Of a stretch of DNA of 64,000 nucleotides, positions 27,977 to 40,912 are shown piece by piece. Every line of letters begins with the position of its first letter. The stretch's first letter is position 1. This stretch comes from Auanema rhodensis (taxonomy: Eukaryota; Nematoda; Chromadorea; Rhabditida; Rhabditidae), in contig OZ059894.1 in assembly GCA_964057225.1 (NCBI GenBank), positions 3,348,001 to 3,412,000 on the forward strand, in the 5' to 3' direction. The position numbers were made by a program, and so were the translations under genes. The notes under the pieces are model-generated. The model ran no database searches. It saw only the letters and a list, made by a program, of their open reading frames with translations, and was not told the origin of the DNA.

Positions 27977-28305
27977 CGCTTAATTTTGCTGCTCAATTCT
28001 AAAAATGTATTTTTAAATTTCATATAAACGATAAGAATAACATAAACAACTGTTTATTTGCGAACAAACGTAGAATAGAAGCATGTGAGGCATTAGATAT
28101 GATAACTGTTGTTGTTATCAACATGAAAGCATAATTAATGAAATTCATAAAAAAAAATGAAGATGGATATGGAATATCAAAGACAGGGATTCTCCTTTAC
28201 ATAACAACAAAACATATCATATCAATTAACATTACATAGCAAAAAAAGACAAGACAGACACAGTATTATATTATAAATCATTATGAATACATCAAATTTA
28301 AGTGT
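27977..28305. other. H3-H4 intergenic spacer, island 1
   Basis: This A+T-rich single-copy-like spacer between the H3 stem-loop and the H4 promoter is repeated only through the other islands. Minus-strand AATAAA at 28053-28058 could be a backup polyadenylation signal for H3. I see no purine-rich histone downstream element close to the stem-loop, and no gene. Confidence 0.5.
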
Positions 28306-28321
28306 GGCCCTGAAGAGGGCC
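28306..28321 (-). terminator. Histone mRNA 3' stem-loop of H3, island 1
   Basis: On the minus strand the sequence is GGCCCTCTTCAGGGCC, a 6-bp stem with a four-base loop, about 26 bases after the H3 stop. It matches the stem-loop bound by SLBP that replaces the poly(A) tail in replication-dependent animal histone mRNAs. Its preservation supports a working H3 gene. Confidence 0.92.
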
Positions 28322-28347
28322 GTTGGGTTATGTAACGTTTCAAGTGC

Positions 28348-28851
<504 letters not shown>

Positions 28852-29234
28852 TCACTATTTTGGTATTTTGACTATAAATATATTAAATCGGATCATAGCT
28901 ACATAAATAAAGTGTTACAGTAATAAGGACAAAAACTTAGTAACTGTGCGTTGATTGGAATGTAATAGTAAATTGTATTAAAACATTCACTGTTCCATTT
29001 AAAAAATAATTGTCTTCACGTATTATATAGTAAAATTTTTAATTAGAATACACTTGACCAATTATGGATATTTCAACATCATTATAGCAAACATCTTAAA
29101 ATTAACTAAATGCACCACTTGACAAGAGTTACTCATCTCATAAGAATTACATCAATATTAAGAAGCTCAAAAAAACTAACTATAACAACAACCGATCAAC
29201 TGCCATCTGTTTCAAAAATGAAATATCAATCAAA

Positions 29235-30094
29235 ATTATTGAACACGCCAGTTTGTTATTATATTTATTTTTATATTATTTTATATTATATTTGTTTATA
29301 AATATTAGGTCTTGCATGGAAATTCCTTTTGTTCACTAAAAAACACGGTACGCAATTCGGGCAACACATTGTCTGGAATAATGTTGAAGCTCCAGTTAAT
29401 TTATGCAATTAAGTTATTTTGTTAAAAGTTAGCTTTACTTTCGTAATTCATTATTGAACACGCCAGTTTGTTATTATATTTATTTTTATATTATTTTATA
29501 TTATATTTGTTTATAAGTATTAGGTCCTGCATGGAAATTCCTTTTGTTCACTAAAAAACACGGTACGCAATTCGGGCAACACATTATCTGGAATAATGTT
29601 GAAGCTCCAGTTAATTTATGCAGTTAAGTTATTTTGTAAAAAGTTAGCTTTACTTTCGTAATTCATTATTGAACACGCCAGTTTGTTATTATATTTATTT
29701 TTATATTATTTTATATTATATTTGTTTATAAGTATTAGGTCCTGCATGGAAATTCCTTTTGTTCACTAAAAAACACGGTACGCAATTCGGGCAACACATT
29801 GTCTGGAATAATGTTGAAGCTCCAGTTAATTTATGCAATTAAGTTATTTTGTTAAAAGTTAGCTTTACTTTCGTAATTCATTATTGAACACGCCAGTTTG
29901 TTATTATATTTATTTTTATATTATTTTATATTATATTTGTTTATAAGTATTAGGTCCTGCATGGAAATTCCTTTTGTTCACTAAAAAACACGGTACGCAA
30001 TTCGGGCAACACATTATCTGGAATAATGTTGAAGCTCCAGTTAATTTATGCAGTTAAGTTATTTTGTAAAAAGTTAGCTTTACTTTCGTAATTC
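29235..30094. repeat. 215-bp tandem repeat, four units
   Basis: Four units start at 29235, 29450, 29665 and 29880. Each contains GAACACGCCAGTTTG, a TTTATATT-rich run, and CACGGTACGCAATTCGGG. Two subtypes alternate (ACATTGTCTGG with GCAATTAAG, and ACATTATCTGG with GCAGTTAAG), so the real unit is a 430-bp dimer. It lies between the divergent H3 and H2B-like transcription units. Confidence 0.9.
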
Positions 30095-30433
30095 TTTATG
30101 ATTAAAAGTAGTGAAAGATTCAATATGTTTCTACTTTTTTATTTGGATGTTGATTGGAATGTAATAGTAAATTGTATTAAAACATTCACTGTTCCATTTA
30201 AAAAAAAATTGTCTTCACGTATTATATAGTAAAATTTTTAATTAGAATACACTTGACCAATTATGGATATTTCAACATCATTATAGCAAACATCTTAAAA
30301 TTAACTAAATGCACCACTTGACAAGAGTTACTCATCTCATAAGAATTACATCAATATTAAGAAGCTCAAAAAAACTAACTATAACAACAACCGATCAACT
30401 GCCATCTGTTTCAAAAATGAAATATCAATCAAA

Positions 30434-30863
30434 ATTATTGAACACGCCAGTTTGTTATTATATTTATTTTTATATTATTTTATATTATATTTGTTTATAA
30501 ATATTAGGTCCTGCATGGAAATTCCTTTTGTTCACTAAAAAACACGGTACGCAATTCGGGCAACACATTGTCTGGAATAATGTTGAAGCTCCAGTTAATT
30601 TATGCAATTAAGTTACTTTGTTAAAAGTTAGCTTTACTTTCGTAATTCATTATTGAACACGCCAGTTTGTTATTATATTTATTTTTATATTATTTTATAT
30701 TATATTTGTTTATAAGTATTAGGTCCTGCATGGAAATTCCTTTTGTTCACTAAAAAACACGGTACGCAATTCGGGCAACACATTATCTGGAATAATGTTG
30801 AAGCTCCAGTTAATTTATGCAGTTAAGTTATTTTGTAAAAAGTTAGCTTTACTTTCGTAATTC
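30434..30863. repeat. 215-bp tandem repeat, two units in second spacer copy
   Basis: This is one 430-bp dimer of the two subtypes described for the four-unit array, within the second copy of the spacer duplication. Confidence 0.88.
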
Positions 30864-31078
30864 TTTATGATTAAAAGTAGTGAAAGATTCAATATGTTTC
30901 TACTTTTTTATTTGGATGTGACATTACTTCCTTTTTTTTATTTGTGATTTTTCGATCATCTATATTTTAGTTATTATTATTTAAATATACACAATGTATA
31001 TTTAAAACACTTTTGTAGCATCTTGTTATTATGATCATGCTCAAATGAGTTGTTGCAGGTTGACCTCCCTGGTCCTAG

Positions 31079-31086
31079 TATATAAT
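31079..31086 (+). promoter_or_regulatory. TATA box of the leading H2B-like unit, island 1
   Basis: TATATAAT lies about 105 bases before the ATG at 31191. Only the first unit of each array has this stretch; in later units it is replaced by sequence with GGGAGAATGGGGGCGTGG. The first unit is therefore closest to the original gene's 5' flank. Confidence 0.5.
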
Positions 31087-31190
31087 GAAGAAAATTCTTC
31101 ACTTCATCTCCTGGTTTGCGCGCTAACTAACATACAGGTCAGCAAAGGGAGTGGCACAATAACAGTTCATTCGTCAGCGTAAGAATAACC

Positions 31191-31277
31191 ATGCCACCCA
31201 AGACATCCGCCAAGGGAGCTGAAGAAACGGAGAGAAGAAGAAGAGAAATTCCTGAAAGTAAGTTTTTAAGTTTTTAA
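31191..31277 (+). pseudogene. Leading H2B-like 5' fragment, island 1
   Basis: The frame starts MPPKTSAKGAEE, resembling the invertebrate H2B N-terminal tail (MPPK.S.KGA), and ends after 28 residues with a basic run RRRR. The histone fold of H2B (about 120 residues in all) is absent here and elsewhere in the window. The ATG has a good context (AACCATGCC). A strong splice-donor-like AAAGTAAGTTT lies near 31253-31263, so this may be a remnant first exon. The family match rests on about ten residues and is less sure than H3 or H4. Confidence 0.6.
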
Positions 31278-32555
31278 TGTTTAAATAATTCAAATAATTT
31301 CGAGTTGAATCAAATGTGTTTATCTATATTTTAGTTATTATTATTTAAATAAACACAATTCTTATAGTAAAGCTTCTAACCAGAGTTGGGAGAATGGGGG
31401 CGTGGTTTGCGCGCTAACTAACATATAGGTCAGCAAAGGAAGTTGTACAATAACAGTTGATTCGTCAGCGTAGGAATAACCATGCCACCCAAGCCATCCG
31501 CCAAGGGAGCTGAAGACAAAGGAGAGAAGAAGAAGAGAAATTCCTGAAAGTAAGTTTTTAATGTTTAAATAATTCAAATAATTTCAAGTTGAATCAAATG
31601 TCTTTATCTATATTTTAGTTATTATTATTTAAATATACACAATTCTTATAGTAAAGCTTCTAACCAGAGTTGGGAGAATGGGGGCGTGGTTTGCGTGCTA
31701 ACTAACATATAGGTCAGCAAAGGGAATTGTACAATAACAGTTGATACGTCAGCGTAGGAATAACCATGCCACCCAAGCCATCCGCCAAGGGAGCTGAAGA
31801 AGAGAAATTCCAGAAAGTAAGTTTATATCAATAGTTTTCATGTAAAACAGCCTTTTATGAGGAAATTTAAAGTTTTTAATGTTTAAATAATTCAAATAAT
31901 TTCAAGTTGAATCAAATGTCTTTATCTATATTTTAGTATATTATTATTTAAATATACACAATTCTTATAGTAAAGCTTCTAACCAGAGTTGGGAGAATGG
32001 GGGCGTGGTTTTCGCACTAACTAACATATAGGTCAGCAAAGGGAGTTGTACAATAACAGTTGATTCGTCAGCGTAGGAATAACCATGCCACCCAAGCCAT
32101 CCGCCAAGGGAGCTGAAGAGAAAGGAGAGAAGAAGAAGAGAAATTCCTGAAAGTGAGTTTTCAAGTTTTTAATGTTTAAATAATTCAAATAATTTCAAGT
32201 TGAATCAAATGTCTTTATCTATATTTTAGTTATTATTATTCAAATATACACAATTCTTATAGTAAAGCTTCTAACCAGAGTTGGGAGAATGGGGGCGTGG
32301 TTTGCGCGCTAACTATCATATAGGTCAGCAAAGGGAGTTGTACAATAACAGTTGATTCGTCAGCGTAGGAATAACCATGCCACCCAAGCCATCCGCCAAG
32401 GGAGCTGAAGAAAAGGAGAGAAGAAGAAGAGAAATTCCTGAAAGTAAGTTTTTAAGTTTTTAATGTTTAAATAATTCAAATAATTTCAAGTTGATTCAAA
32501 TGTCTTTATCTATATCTTAGTTATTATTATTTAAATATACATAATTTTTGTAGTA

Positions 32556-32630
32556 AAGCTTCTAACCAGAGTTGGGAGAATGGGTAAGGATAAGCTTCTA
32601 ACCAGAGTTGGGAGAATGGGGGAGTGGTTT
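32556..32630. repeat. 36-bp boundary minirepeat, right end of island 1
   Basis: AAGCTTCTAACCAGAGTTGG recurs 36 bp apart (32556 and 32592), joined by GAATGGGTAAGGAT, after the last H2B-like unit. The second ends in GGGGGAGTGGTTT directly at the satellite. Island 2 also has two such units; island 3 has three. Confidence 0.8.
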
Positions 32631-35600
32631 CGAATGCACTATACCACATTAAGAAACGCTCAATACAAGACTTAGTTATGATCGTTTGAAAAATGATGCA
32701 TTACTGTATGTTGAGTTTCAATGTACACTCAACATTGCTTCCAAAAACATTTTGACAAAAATTTTCCCGGAAAATTTCAAAATAATTTCACGAAAAGTAG
32801 ATGTTTTTGGATTTCTTTTCTCGAGGCGAAGATGATGGACAATGTTATTCAGCGAAAAAATAAACTCTTCAGGGTGAAAATCGAGGATATAAGTGTGAAC
32901 CTATATCAGTTGATATCTCGGTGCATTTTTAAGCTAGCGCAAATCTGATAACACAGATCGACGCAGCTCAAAAATCTACATCGAATGCACTATACTTCAT
33001 TAAGAAATGCTCAATACCAAAATTAGTTATGATCGTTTGGAAAATGATGCATTACTGTATGTTGAGTTTCAATGTACACTCAACATTGCTTTCAAAAACA
33101 TTTTGACAAAAATTTTCCCGAAAAATTTCGAAATAATTTCACGAAAAGTAGATGTTTTTAGATTCCCTTTTTCGAGGCGAAGATGATGGACAATGTTATT
33201 CAGCGAAAAAATAAACTCTTCAGGGTGAAAATCGAGGATATAAGTGTGAACATATATCAGTTGATATCTCGGTGCATTTTTAAGCTAGCGCAAATCTGAT
33301 AACACAGATCGACGCAGCTCAAAAATCTACATCGAATGCACTATACTTCATTGAGAAATACTCAATACAAAAATTAGTTATGATCGTTTGAAAAATGATG
33401 CATTATTGTATGTTGAGTTTCCATGTACACTCAACATTGCTTCCAAAAACATTTTGACAAAAATTTTCCCGGAAAATTTCAAAATAATTTCACGAAAAGT
33501 AGATGTTTTTAGATTTCTTTTTTCGAGGCGAAGATGATGGACAATGTTATTCAGCGAAAAAATAAACTCTTCAGGGTGAAAATCGAGGATATAAGTGTGA
33601 ACATATATCAGTTGATATCTCGGTGCATTTTTAAGCTAGCGCAAATCTGATAACACAGATCGACGCAGCTCAAAAATCTACATCGAATGCACTATACTTC
33701 ATTAAGAAATGCTCAATACCAAAATTAGTTATGATCGTTTGGAAAATGATGCATTACTGTATGTTGAGTTTCAATGTACACTCAACATTGCTTTCAAAAA
33801 CATTTTGACAAAAATTTTCCCGAAAAATTTCGAAATAATTTCACGAAAAGTAGATGTTTTTAGATTCCTTTTTTCAAGGCGAAGACGATGGACAATGTTA
33901 TTCAGCGAAAAAATTAACTCTTCAGGGTGAAAATCGAGGATATAAGTGTGAACCGATATCAGTTGATATCTCGGTGCATTTTTAAGCTAGCGCAAATATG
34001 GTAACATAGATCGACGCAGCTTAAAAATCCGCATTGAATGCACTATACTACATTGAGAAAAGCTTTATACACAAATTAGTTATGATCGTTTGAAAAATGA
34101 TGCATTACTGTATGTTGAGTTTCCATGTACACTCAACATTGCTTCCAAAAACATTTTGACAAAAATTTTCCCGGAAAATTTCAAAATAATTTCACGAAAA
34201 GTAGATGTTTTTAGATTTCTTTTTTCGAGGCGAAGATGATGGACAATGTTATTCAGCGAAAAAATAAACTCTTCAGGGTGAAAATCGAGGATATAAGTGT
34301 GAACATATATCAGTTGATATCTCGGTGCATTTTTAAGCTAGCGCAAATCTGATAACACAGATCGACGCAGCTCAAAAATCTACATCGAATGCACTATACT
34401 TCATTAAGAAATGCTCAATACCAAAATTAGTTATGATCGTTTGGAAAATGATGCATTACTGTATGTTGAGTTTCAATGTACACTCAACATTGCTTTCAAA
34501 AACATTTTGACAAAAATTTTCCCGAAAAATTTCGAAATAATTTCACGAAAAGTAGATGTTTTTAGATTCCTTTTTTCAAGGCGAAGACGATGGACAATGT
34601 TATTCAGCGAAAAAATTAACTCTTCAGGGTGAAAATCGAGGATATAAGTGTGAACCGATATCAGTTGATATCTCGGTGCATTTTTAAGCTAGCGCAAATA
34701 TGGTAACATAGATCGACGCAGCTCAAAAATCTACATCGAATGCACTATACTTCATTAAGAAATGCTCAATACCAAAATTAGTTATGATCGTTTGGAAAAT
34801 GATGCATTACTGTATGTTGAGTTTCAATGTACACTCAACATTGCTTTCAAAAACATTTTGACAAAAATTTTCCCGAAAAATTTCGAAATAATTTCACGAA
34901 AAGTAGATGTTTTTAGATTCCTTTTTTCAAGGCGAAGACGATGGACAATGTTATTCAGCGAAAAAATTAACTCTTCAGGGTGAAAATCGAGGATATAAGT
35001 GTGAACCGATATCAGTTGATATCTCGGTGCATTTTTAAGCTAGCGCAAATATGGTAACATAGATCGACGCAGCTTAAAAATCCGCATTGAATGCACTATA
35101 CTACATTGAGAAAAGCTTTATACAAAAATTAGTTATGATCGTTTGAAAAATGATGCATTACTGTATGTTGAGTTTCCATGTACACTCAACATTGCTTCCA
35201 AAAACATTTTGACAAAAATTTTCCCGGAAAATTTCAAAATAATTTCACGAAAAGTAGATGTTTTTAGATTTCTTTTTTCGAGGCGAAGATGATGGACAAT
35301 GTTATTCAGCGAAAAAATTAGTTCTTCAGGGTGAAAATCGAGGATATAGGTGTGAACATATATCAGTTGATATCTCGGTGCATTTTTAAGCTAGCGCAAA
35401 TCTGATAACACAGATCGACGCAGCTCAAAAATCTACATCGAATGCACTATACTTCATTAAGAAATGCTCAATACCAAAATTAGTTATGATCGTTTGGAAA
35501 ATGATGCATTACTGTATGTTGAGTTTCAATGTACACTCAACATTGCTTTCAAAAACATTTTGACAAAAATTTTCCCGAAAAATTTCGAAATAATTTCACG

Positions 35601-38600
35601 AAAAGTAGATGTTTTTAGATTCCTTTTTTCAAGGCGAAGACGATGGACAATGTTATTCAGCGAAAAAATTAACTCTTCAGGGTGAAAATCGAGGATATAA
35701 GTGTGAACCGATATCAGTTGATATCTCGGTGCATTTTTAAGCTAGCGCAAATATGGTAACATAGATCGACGCAGCTCAAAAATCTACATCGAATGCACTA
35801 TACTTCATTAAGAAATGCTCAATACCAAAATTAGTTATGATCGTTTGGAAAATGATGCATTACTGTATGTTGAGTTTCAATGTACACTCAACATTGCTTT
35901 CAAAAACATTTTGACAAAAATTTTCCCGAAAAATTTCGAAATAATTTCACGAAAAGTAGATGTTTTTAGATTCCTTTTTTCAAGGCGAAGACGATGGACA
36001 ATGTTATTCAGCGAAAAAATTAACTCTTCAGGGTGAAAATCGAGGATATAAGTGTGAACCGATATCAGTTGATATCTCGGTGCATTTTTAAGCTAGCGCA
36101 AATATGGTAACATAGATCGACGCAGCTTAAAAATCCGCATTGAATGCACTATACTACATTGAGAAAAGCTTTATACAAAAATTAGTTATGATCGTTTGAA
36201 AAATGATGCATTACTGTATGTTGAGTTTCCATGTACACTCAACATTGCTTCCAAAAACATTTTGACAAAAATTTTCCCGGAAAATTTCAAAATAATTTCA
36301 CGAAAAGTAGATGTTTTTAGATTTCTTTTTTCGAGGCGAAGATGATGGACAATGTTATTCAGCGAAAAAATTAGTTCTTCAGGGTGAAAATCGAGGATAT
36401 AGGTGTGAACTTATATCAGTTGATATCTCGGTGCATTTTTAAGCTAGCGCAAATATGGTAACACAGATCGACGCAGCTTAAAAATCCGCATCGAATGCAC
36501 TATACTACATTGAGAAACGCTTAATATAAAAATTAGTTATGATCGTTTGAAAAATGATGCATTAGTGTATGTTGAGTTTCCATGTACACTCAACATTGCT
36601 TCCAAAAACATTTTGACAAAAATTTTTTTCGAAAAATTTCAAATTAGTTTAGCAAAAAGTAGATGTTTTTAGATTCCTTTTTTCAAGGCAAAAACGATGG
36701 ACAATGTTATTCAACGAAAAAAGTAAATCTTCAGGGTGAAAATCGAGGATACAAGTGTGAACATATATCAGTTGATTTCTCGGTGCATTTTTAAGCTAGC
36801 GCAAATATGATAACATAGATCGACGCAGCTTAAAAATCCGCATTGAATGCACTATACTACATTGAGAAAAGCTTAATACAAAAATTAGTTATGATCGTTT
36901 GAAAAATGATGCATTACTGTATGTTGAGTTTCAATGTACACTCAACATTGCTTCCAAAAACATTTTGACAAAAATTTTCCCGAAAAATTTCTAGATAATT
37001 TCACAAAAAGTAGATGTTTTTAGATTCCTTTTTTCAAGGCGAAGACGATGGACAATGTTATTCAGCGAAAAAATTAACTCTTCAGGGTGAAAATCGAGGA
37101 TATAGGTGTGAACCGATATCAGTTGATATCTCGGTGCATTTTTAAGCTAGCGCAAATATGGTAACATAGATCGACGCAGCTTAAAAATCTACATCGAATG
37201 CACTATACTTCATTAAGAAATGCTCAATACCAAAATTAGTTATGATCGTTTGGAAAATGATGCATTACTGTATGTTGAGTTTCAATGTACACTCAACATT
37301 GCTTTCAAAAACATTTTGACAAAAATTTTCCCGAAAAATTTCGAAATAATTTCACGAAAAGTAGATGTTTTTAGATTCCTTTTTTCAAGGCGAAGACGAT
37401 GGACAATGTTATTCAGCGAAAAAATTAACTCTTCAGGGTGAAAATCGAGGATATAAGTGTGAACCGATATCAGTTGATATCTCGGTGCATTTTTAAGCTA
37501 GCGCAAATATGGTAACATAGATCGACGCAGCTTAAAAATCCGCATTGAATGCACTATACTACATTGAGAAAAGCTTTATACAAAAATTAGTTATGATCGT
37601 TTGAAAAATGATGCATTACTGTATGTTGAGTTTCCATGTACACTCAACATTGCTTCCAAAAACATTTTGACAAAAATTTTCCCGGAAAATTTCAAAATAA
37701 TTTCACGAAAAGTAGATGTTTTTAGATTTCTTTTTTCGAGGCGAAGATGATGGACAATGTTATTCAGCGAAAAAATTAGTTCTTCAGGGTGAAAATCGAG
37801 GATATAGGTGTGAACTTATATCAGTTGATATCTCGGTGCATTTTTAAGCTAGCGCAAATATGGTAACACAGATCGACGCAGCTTAAAAATCCGCATCGAA
37901 TGCACTATACTACATTGAGAAACGCTTAATATAAAAATTAGTTATGATCGTTTGAAAAATGATGCATTAGTGTATGTTGAGTTTCCATGTACACTCAACA
38001 TTGCTTCCAAAAACATTTTGACAAAAATTTTTTTCGAAAAATTTCAAATTAGTTTAGCAAAAAGTAGATGTTTTTAGATTCCTTTTTTCAAGACAAAAAC
38101 GATGGACAATGTTATTCAACGAAAAAAGTAAATCTTCAGGGTGAAAATCGAGGATACAAGTGTGAACATATATCAGTTGATTTCTCGGTGCATTTTTAAG
38201 CTAGCGCAAATATGATAACATAGATCGACGCAGCTTAAAAATCCGCATTGAATGCACTATACTACATTGAGAAAAGCTTAATACAAAAATTAGTTATGAT
38301 CGTTTGAAAAATGATGCATTACTGTATGTTGAGTTTCCATGTACACTCAACATTGCTTCCAAAAACATTTTGACAAAAATTTTCCCGAAAAATTTCTAGA
38401 TAATTTCACAAAAAGTAGATGTTTTTAGATTCCTTTTTTCAAGGCGAAGACGACGGACAATGTTATTCAACGTAAAAATTAGTTTTTTAGGGTGAAAATC
38501 GAGGATATAGGTGTGAACTTATATCAGTTGATATCTTGTTGCATTTTTAAGCTACCGCAAATCTGATAACACAGATCGACGCAGCTTAAAAATCCGCATC

Positions 38601-38604
38601 GAAT
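32631..38604. repeat. 351-bp satellite array, block 2
   Basis: The same satellite resumes with CGAATGCACTATAC in the phase at which it stopped at 27665. No 197-bp or 151-bp forms are present. The first monomer carries private changes (CATACCACATTAAG region, AAGACTTAG, TTTTCTCGAGG) shared with the first monomer of block 4. The block ends at CGAAT (38600-38604). Confidence 0.96.
33709..36300. repeat. 1053-bp satellite higher-order repeat
   Basis: Sets of three 351-bp monomers recur at 1053-bp offsets: 33709, 34762 and 35815, and 34411 with 35464. A separate 1405-bp offset links about 36453 to 37858; it equals four monomers plus one base, with the extra T in a TTTTTTT run near 36622. These units use only full-length monomers, unlike those of block 1. 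Confidence 0.8.
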
Positions 38605-38808
38605 AAGGAAAACCTTGACAAGGAAAACCTTGAGAACTCCACGAGTCTTTTCATAGATGAGTCGAGAGATACGCTTTACTCCACCACGACGAGCAAGACG
38701 ACGGATAGCAGGCTTGTTTATACCTTGGATGTTATCACGGAGAACCTTACGATGGCGTTTGGCTTCTCCCTTTCCAAGACCTTTTCCTCCTTTAACACGT
38801 CCAGACAT
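38524..38808 (-). pseudogene. Histone H4 5' fragment fused to satellite, island 2
   Basis: This encodes the same 94-residue product as in island 1, with the same five substitutions, the KVFL duplication and the break at 38620, so the damage predates duplication of the islands. Histone sequence spans 38620-38808. Confidence 0.92.
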
Positions 38809-38849
38809 GCTGATCGAGCTGTGTGTTGAATAGTAACCCTAGCATTTAC

Positions 38850-38915
38850 CTTATATACTAGTGCTGTAGAGGTCACCGCGCAAAAACCCATTGTAATCGC
38901 CACCAAGCATATTGG
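38850..38915 (-). promoter_or_regulatory. H4 pseudogene promoter, island 2
   Basis: TATATAAG lies at 38850-38857 and CCAAT at 38911-38915 on the minus strand, unchanged from island 1. Confidence 0.62.
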
Positions 38916-39244
38916 CGCTTAATTTTGCTGCTCAATTCTAAAAATGTATTTTTAAATTTCATATAAACGATAAGAATAACATAAACAACTGTTTATTTGC
39001 GAACAAACGTAGAATAGAAGCATGTGAGGCATTAGATATGATAACTGTTGTTGTTATCAACATGAAAGCATAATTAATGAAATTCATAAAAAAAAATGAA
39101 GATGGATATGGAATATCAAAGACAGGGATTCTCCTTTACATAACAACAAAACATATCATATCAATTAACATTACATAGCAAAAAAAGACAAGACAGACAC
39201 AGTATTATATTATAAATCATTATGAATACATCAAATTTAAGTGT

Positions 39245-39260
39245 GGCCCTGAAGAGGGCC
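39245..39260 (-). terminator. Histone mRNA 3' stem-loop of H3, island 2
   Basis: The minus-strand GGCCCTCTTCAGGGCC is identical to that of island 1 and lies 26 bases after the H3 stop. Confidence 0.92.
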
Positions 39261-39286
39261 GTTGGGTTATGTAACGTTTCAAGTGC

Positions 39287-39790
<504 letters not shown>

Positions 39791-40173
39791 TCACTATTTT
39801 GGTATTTTGACTATAAATATATTAAATCGGATCATAGCTACATAAATAAAGTGTTACAGTAATAAGGACAAAAACTTAGTAACTGTGCGTTGATTGGAAT
39901 GTAATAGTAAATTGTATTAAAACATTCACTGTTCCATTTAAAAAATAATTGTCTTCACGTATTATATAGTAAAATTTTTAATTAGAATACACTTGACCAA
40001 TTATGGATATTTCAACATCATTATAGCAAACATCTTAAAATTAACTAAATGCACCACTTGACAAGAGTTACTCATCTCATAAGAATTACATCAATATTAA
40101 GAAGCTCAAAAAAACTAACTATAACAACAACCGATCAACTGCCATCTGTTTCAAAAATGAAATATCAATCAAA

Positions 40174-40536
40174 ATTATTGAACACGCCAGTTTGTTATTA
40201 TATTTATTTTTATATTATTTTATATTATATTTGTTTATAAATATTAGGTCCTGCATGGAAATTCCTTTTGTTCACTAAAAAACACGGTACGCAATTCGGG
40301 CAACACATTGTCTGGAATAATGTTGAAGCTCCAGTTAATTTATGCAATTAAGTTATTTTGTTAAAAGTTAGCTTTACTTTCGTAATTCATTATTGAACAC
40401 GCCAGTTTGTTATTATATTTATTTTTATATTATTTTATATTATATTTGTTTATAAGTATTAGGTCCTGCATGGAAATTCCTTTTGTTCACTAAAAAACAC
40501 GGTACGCAATTCGGGCAACACTTTTTTTTTTTTTTT
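40174..40536. repeat. One and a half 215-bp units ending in a T15 tract, island 2
   Basis: One full unit (40174-40388) is followed by a partial one that breaks at GGGCAACAC and passes into 15 T (40522-40536), then ACTTTTTTATTTGG. Island 1 has the full unit and CAATATGTTTCTACTTTTTT here. The tract marks a deletion junction; on the minus strand it is A15. Confidence 0.82.
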
Positions 40537-40713
40537 ACTTTTTTATTTGGATGTGACATTACTTCCTTTTTTTTATTTGTGATTTTTCGATCATCTATAT
40601 TTTAGTTATTATTATTTAAATATACACAATGTATATTTAAAACACTTTTGTAGCATCTTGTTATTATGATCATGCTCAAATGAGTTGTTGCAGGTTGACC
40701 TCCCTGGTCCTAG

Positions 40714-40721
40714 TATATAAT
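40714..40721 (+). promoter_or_regulatory. TATA box of the leading H2B-like unit, island 2
   Basis: TATATAAT stands about 105 bases before the ATG at 40826, as in island 1. Confidence 0.48.
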
Positions 40722-40825
40722 GAAGAAAATTCTTCACTTCATCTCCTGGTTTGCGCGCTAACTAACATACAGGTCAGCAAAGGGAGTGGCACAATAACAG
40801 TTCATTCGTCAGCGTAAGAATAACC

Positions 40826-40912
40826 ATGCCACCCAAGACATCCGCCAAGGGAGCTGAAGAAACGGAGAGAAGAAGAAGAGAAATTCCTGAAAGTAAGTTT
40901 TTAAGTTTTTAA
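40826..40912 (+). pseudogene. Leading H2B-like 5' fragment, island 2
   Basis: It has the same 28-residue frame as the leading unit of island 1 (MPPKTSAKGAEE, then RRRR and a stop), with the same splice-donor-like site and no H2B fold downstream. Confidence 0.6.

Larger units (their letters stand above)
28951..30918. repeat. 1199-bp spacer duplication, island 1
   Basis: Positions 28951-30149 and 30150-30918 are near-identical copies starting at TTGATTGGAATG and ending at TTTGGATG. The second is 769 bp, shorter by exactly two 215-bp units. Islands 2 and 3 have only one copy of this region. The 63-residue frames at 29110 and 30309 come from this repeat and resemble nothing I recognise. Confidence 0.85.
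30955..32590 (+). repeat. H2B-like 5'-fragment array, five units, island 1
   Basis: ATG positions are 31191, 31482, 31766, 32085 and 32377, spaced 291, 284, 319 and 292 bp. Each unit has GTTTGCGCGCTAAC-like upstream sequence, ACCATGCCACCCAAG, 11-20 codons, a GTAAGT or GTGAGT site, an A+T-rich stretch and TATATTTTAG. Units of 319 bp read MPPKPSAKGAEEEKFQK; the others read EEKGEKKKRNS and stop, or EEKERRRR in another frame because of small indels. TATATTTTAGTTATTATT also occurs at 30961, upstream of the first unit's TATA box, so it probably belongs to the upstream flank rather than to an intron end. Confidence 0.88.

Noticed and set aside
29110-29301. 63-residue frame in the spacer
   Set aside because: It runs into the A+T-rich 215-bp repeat and is duplicated only with the spacer. 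No homology is recognised.
31253-31340. A true intron in each H2B-like unit (GTAAGT to TATATTTTAG)
   Set aside because: The donor is good, but the acceptor-like sequence also stands upstream of the leading promoter and is followed by stop codons with no histone coding. A real intron is not supported.
31362-31577. 71-residue minus-strand frame with hydrophobic stretches in the H2B-like array
   Set aside because: It lies opposite the H2B-like unit and occurs only where small indels leave it open. It has no support as a membrane protein.
33116-33136. CENP-B box in the satellite (CCCG ... CGAA)
   Set aside because: The spacing between CCCG and CGAA is eight bases instead of the seven needed, and the conserved T is absent. 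Only some monomers have CGAA at all.
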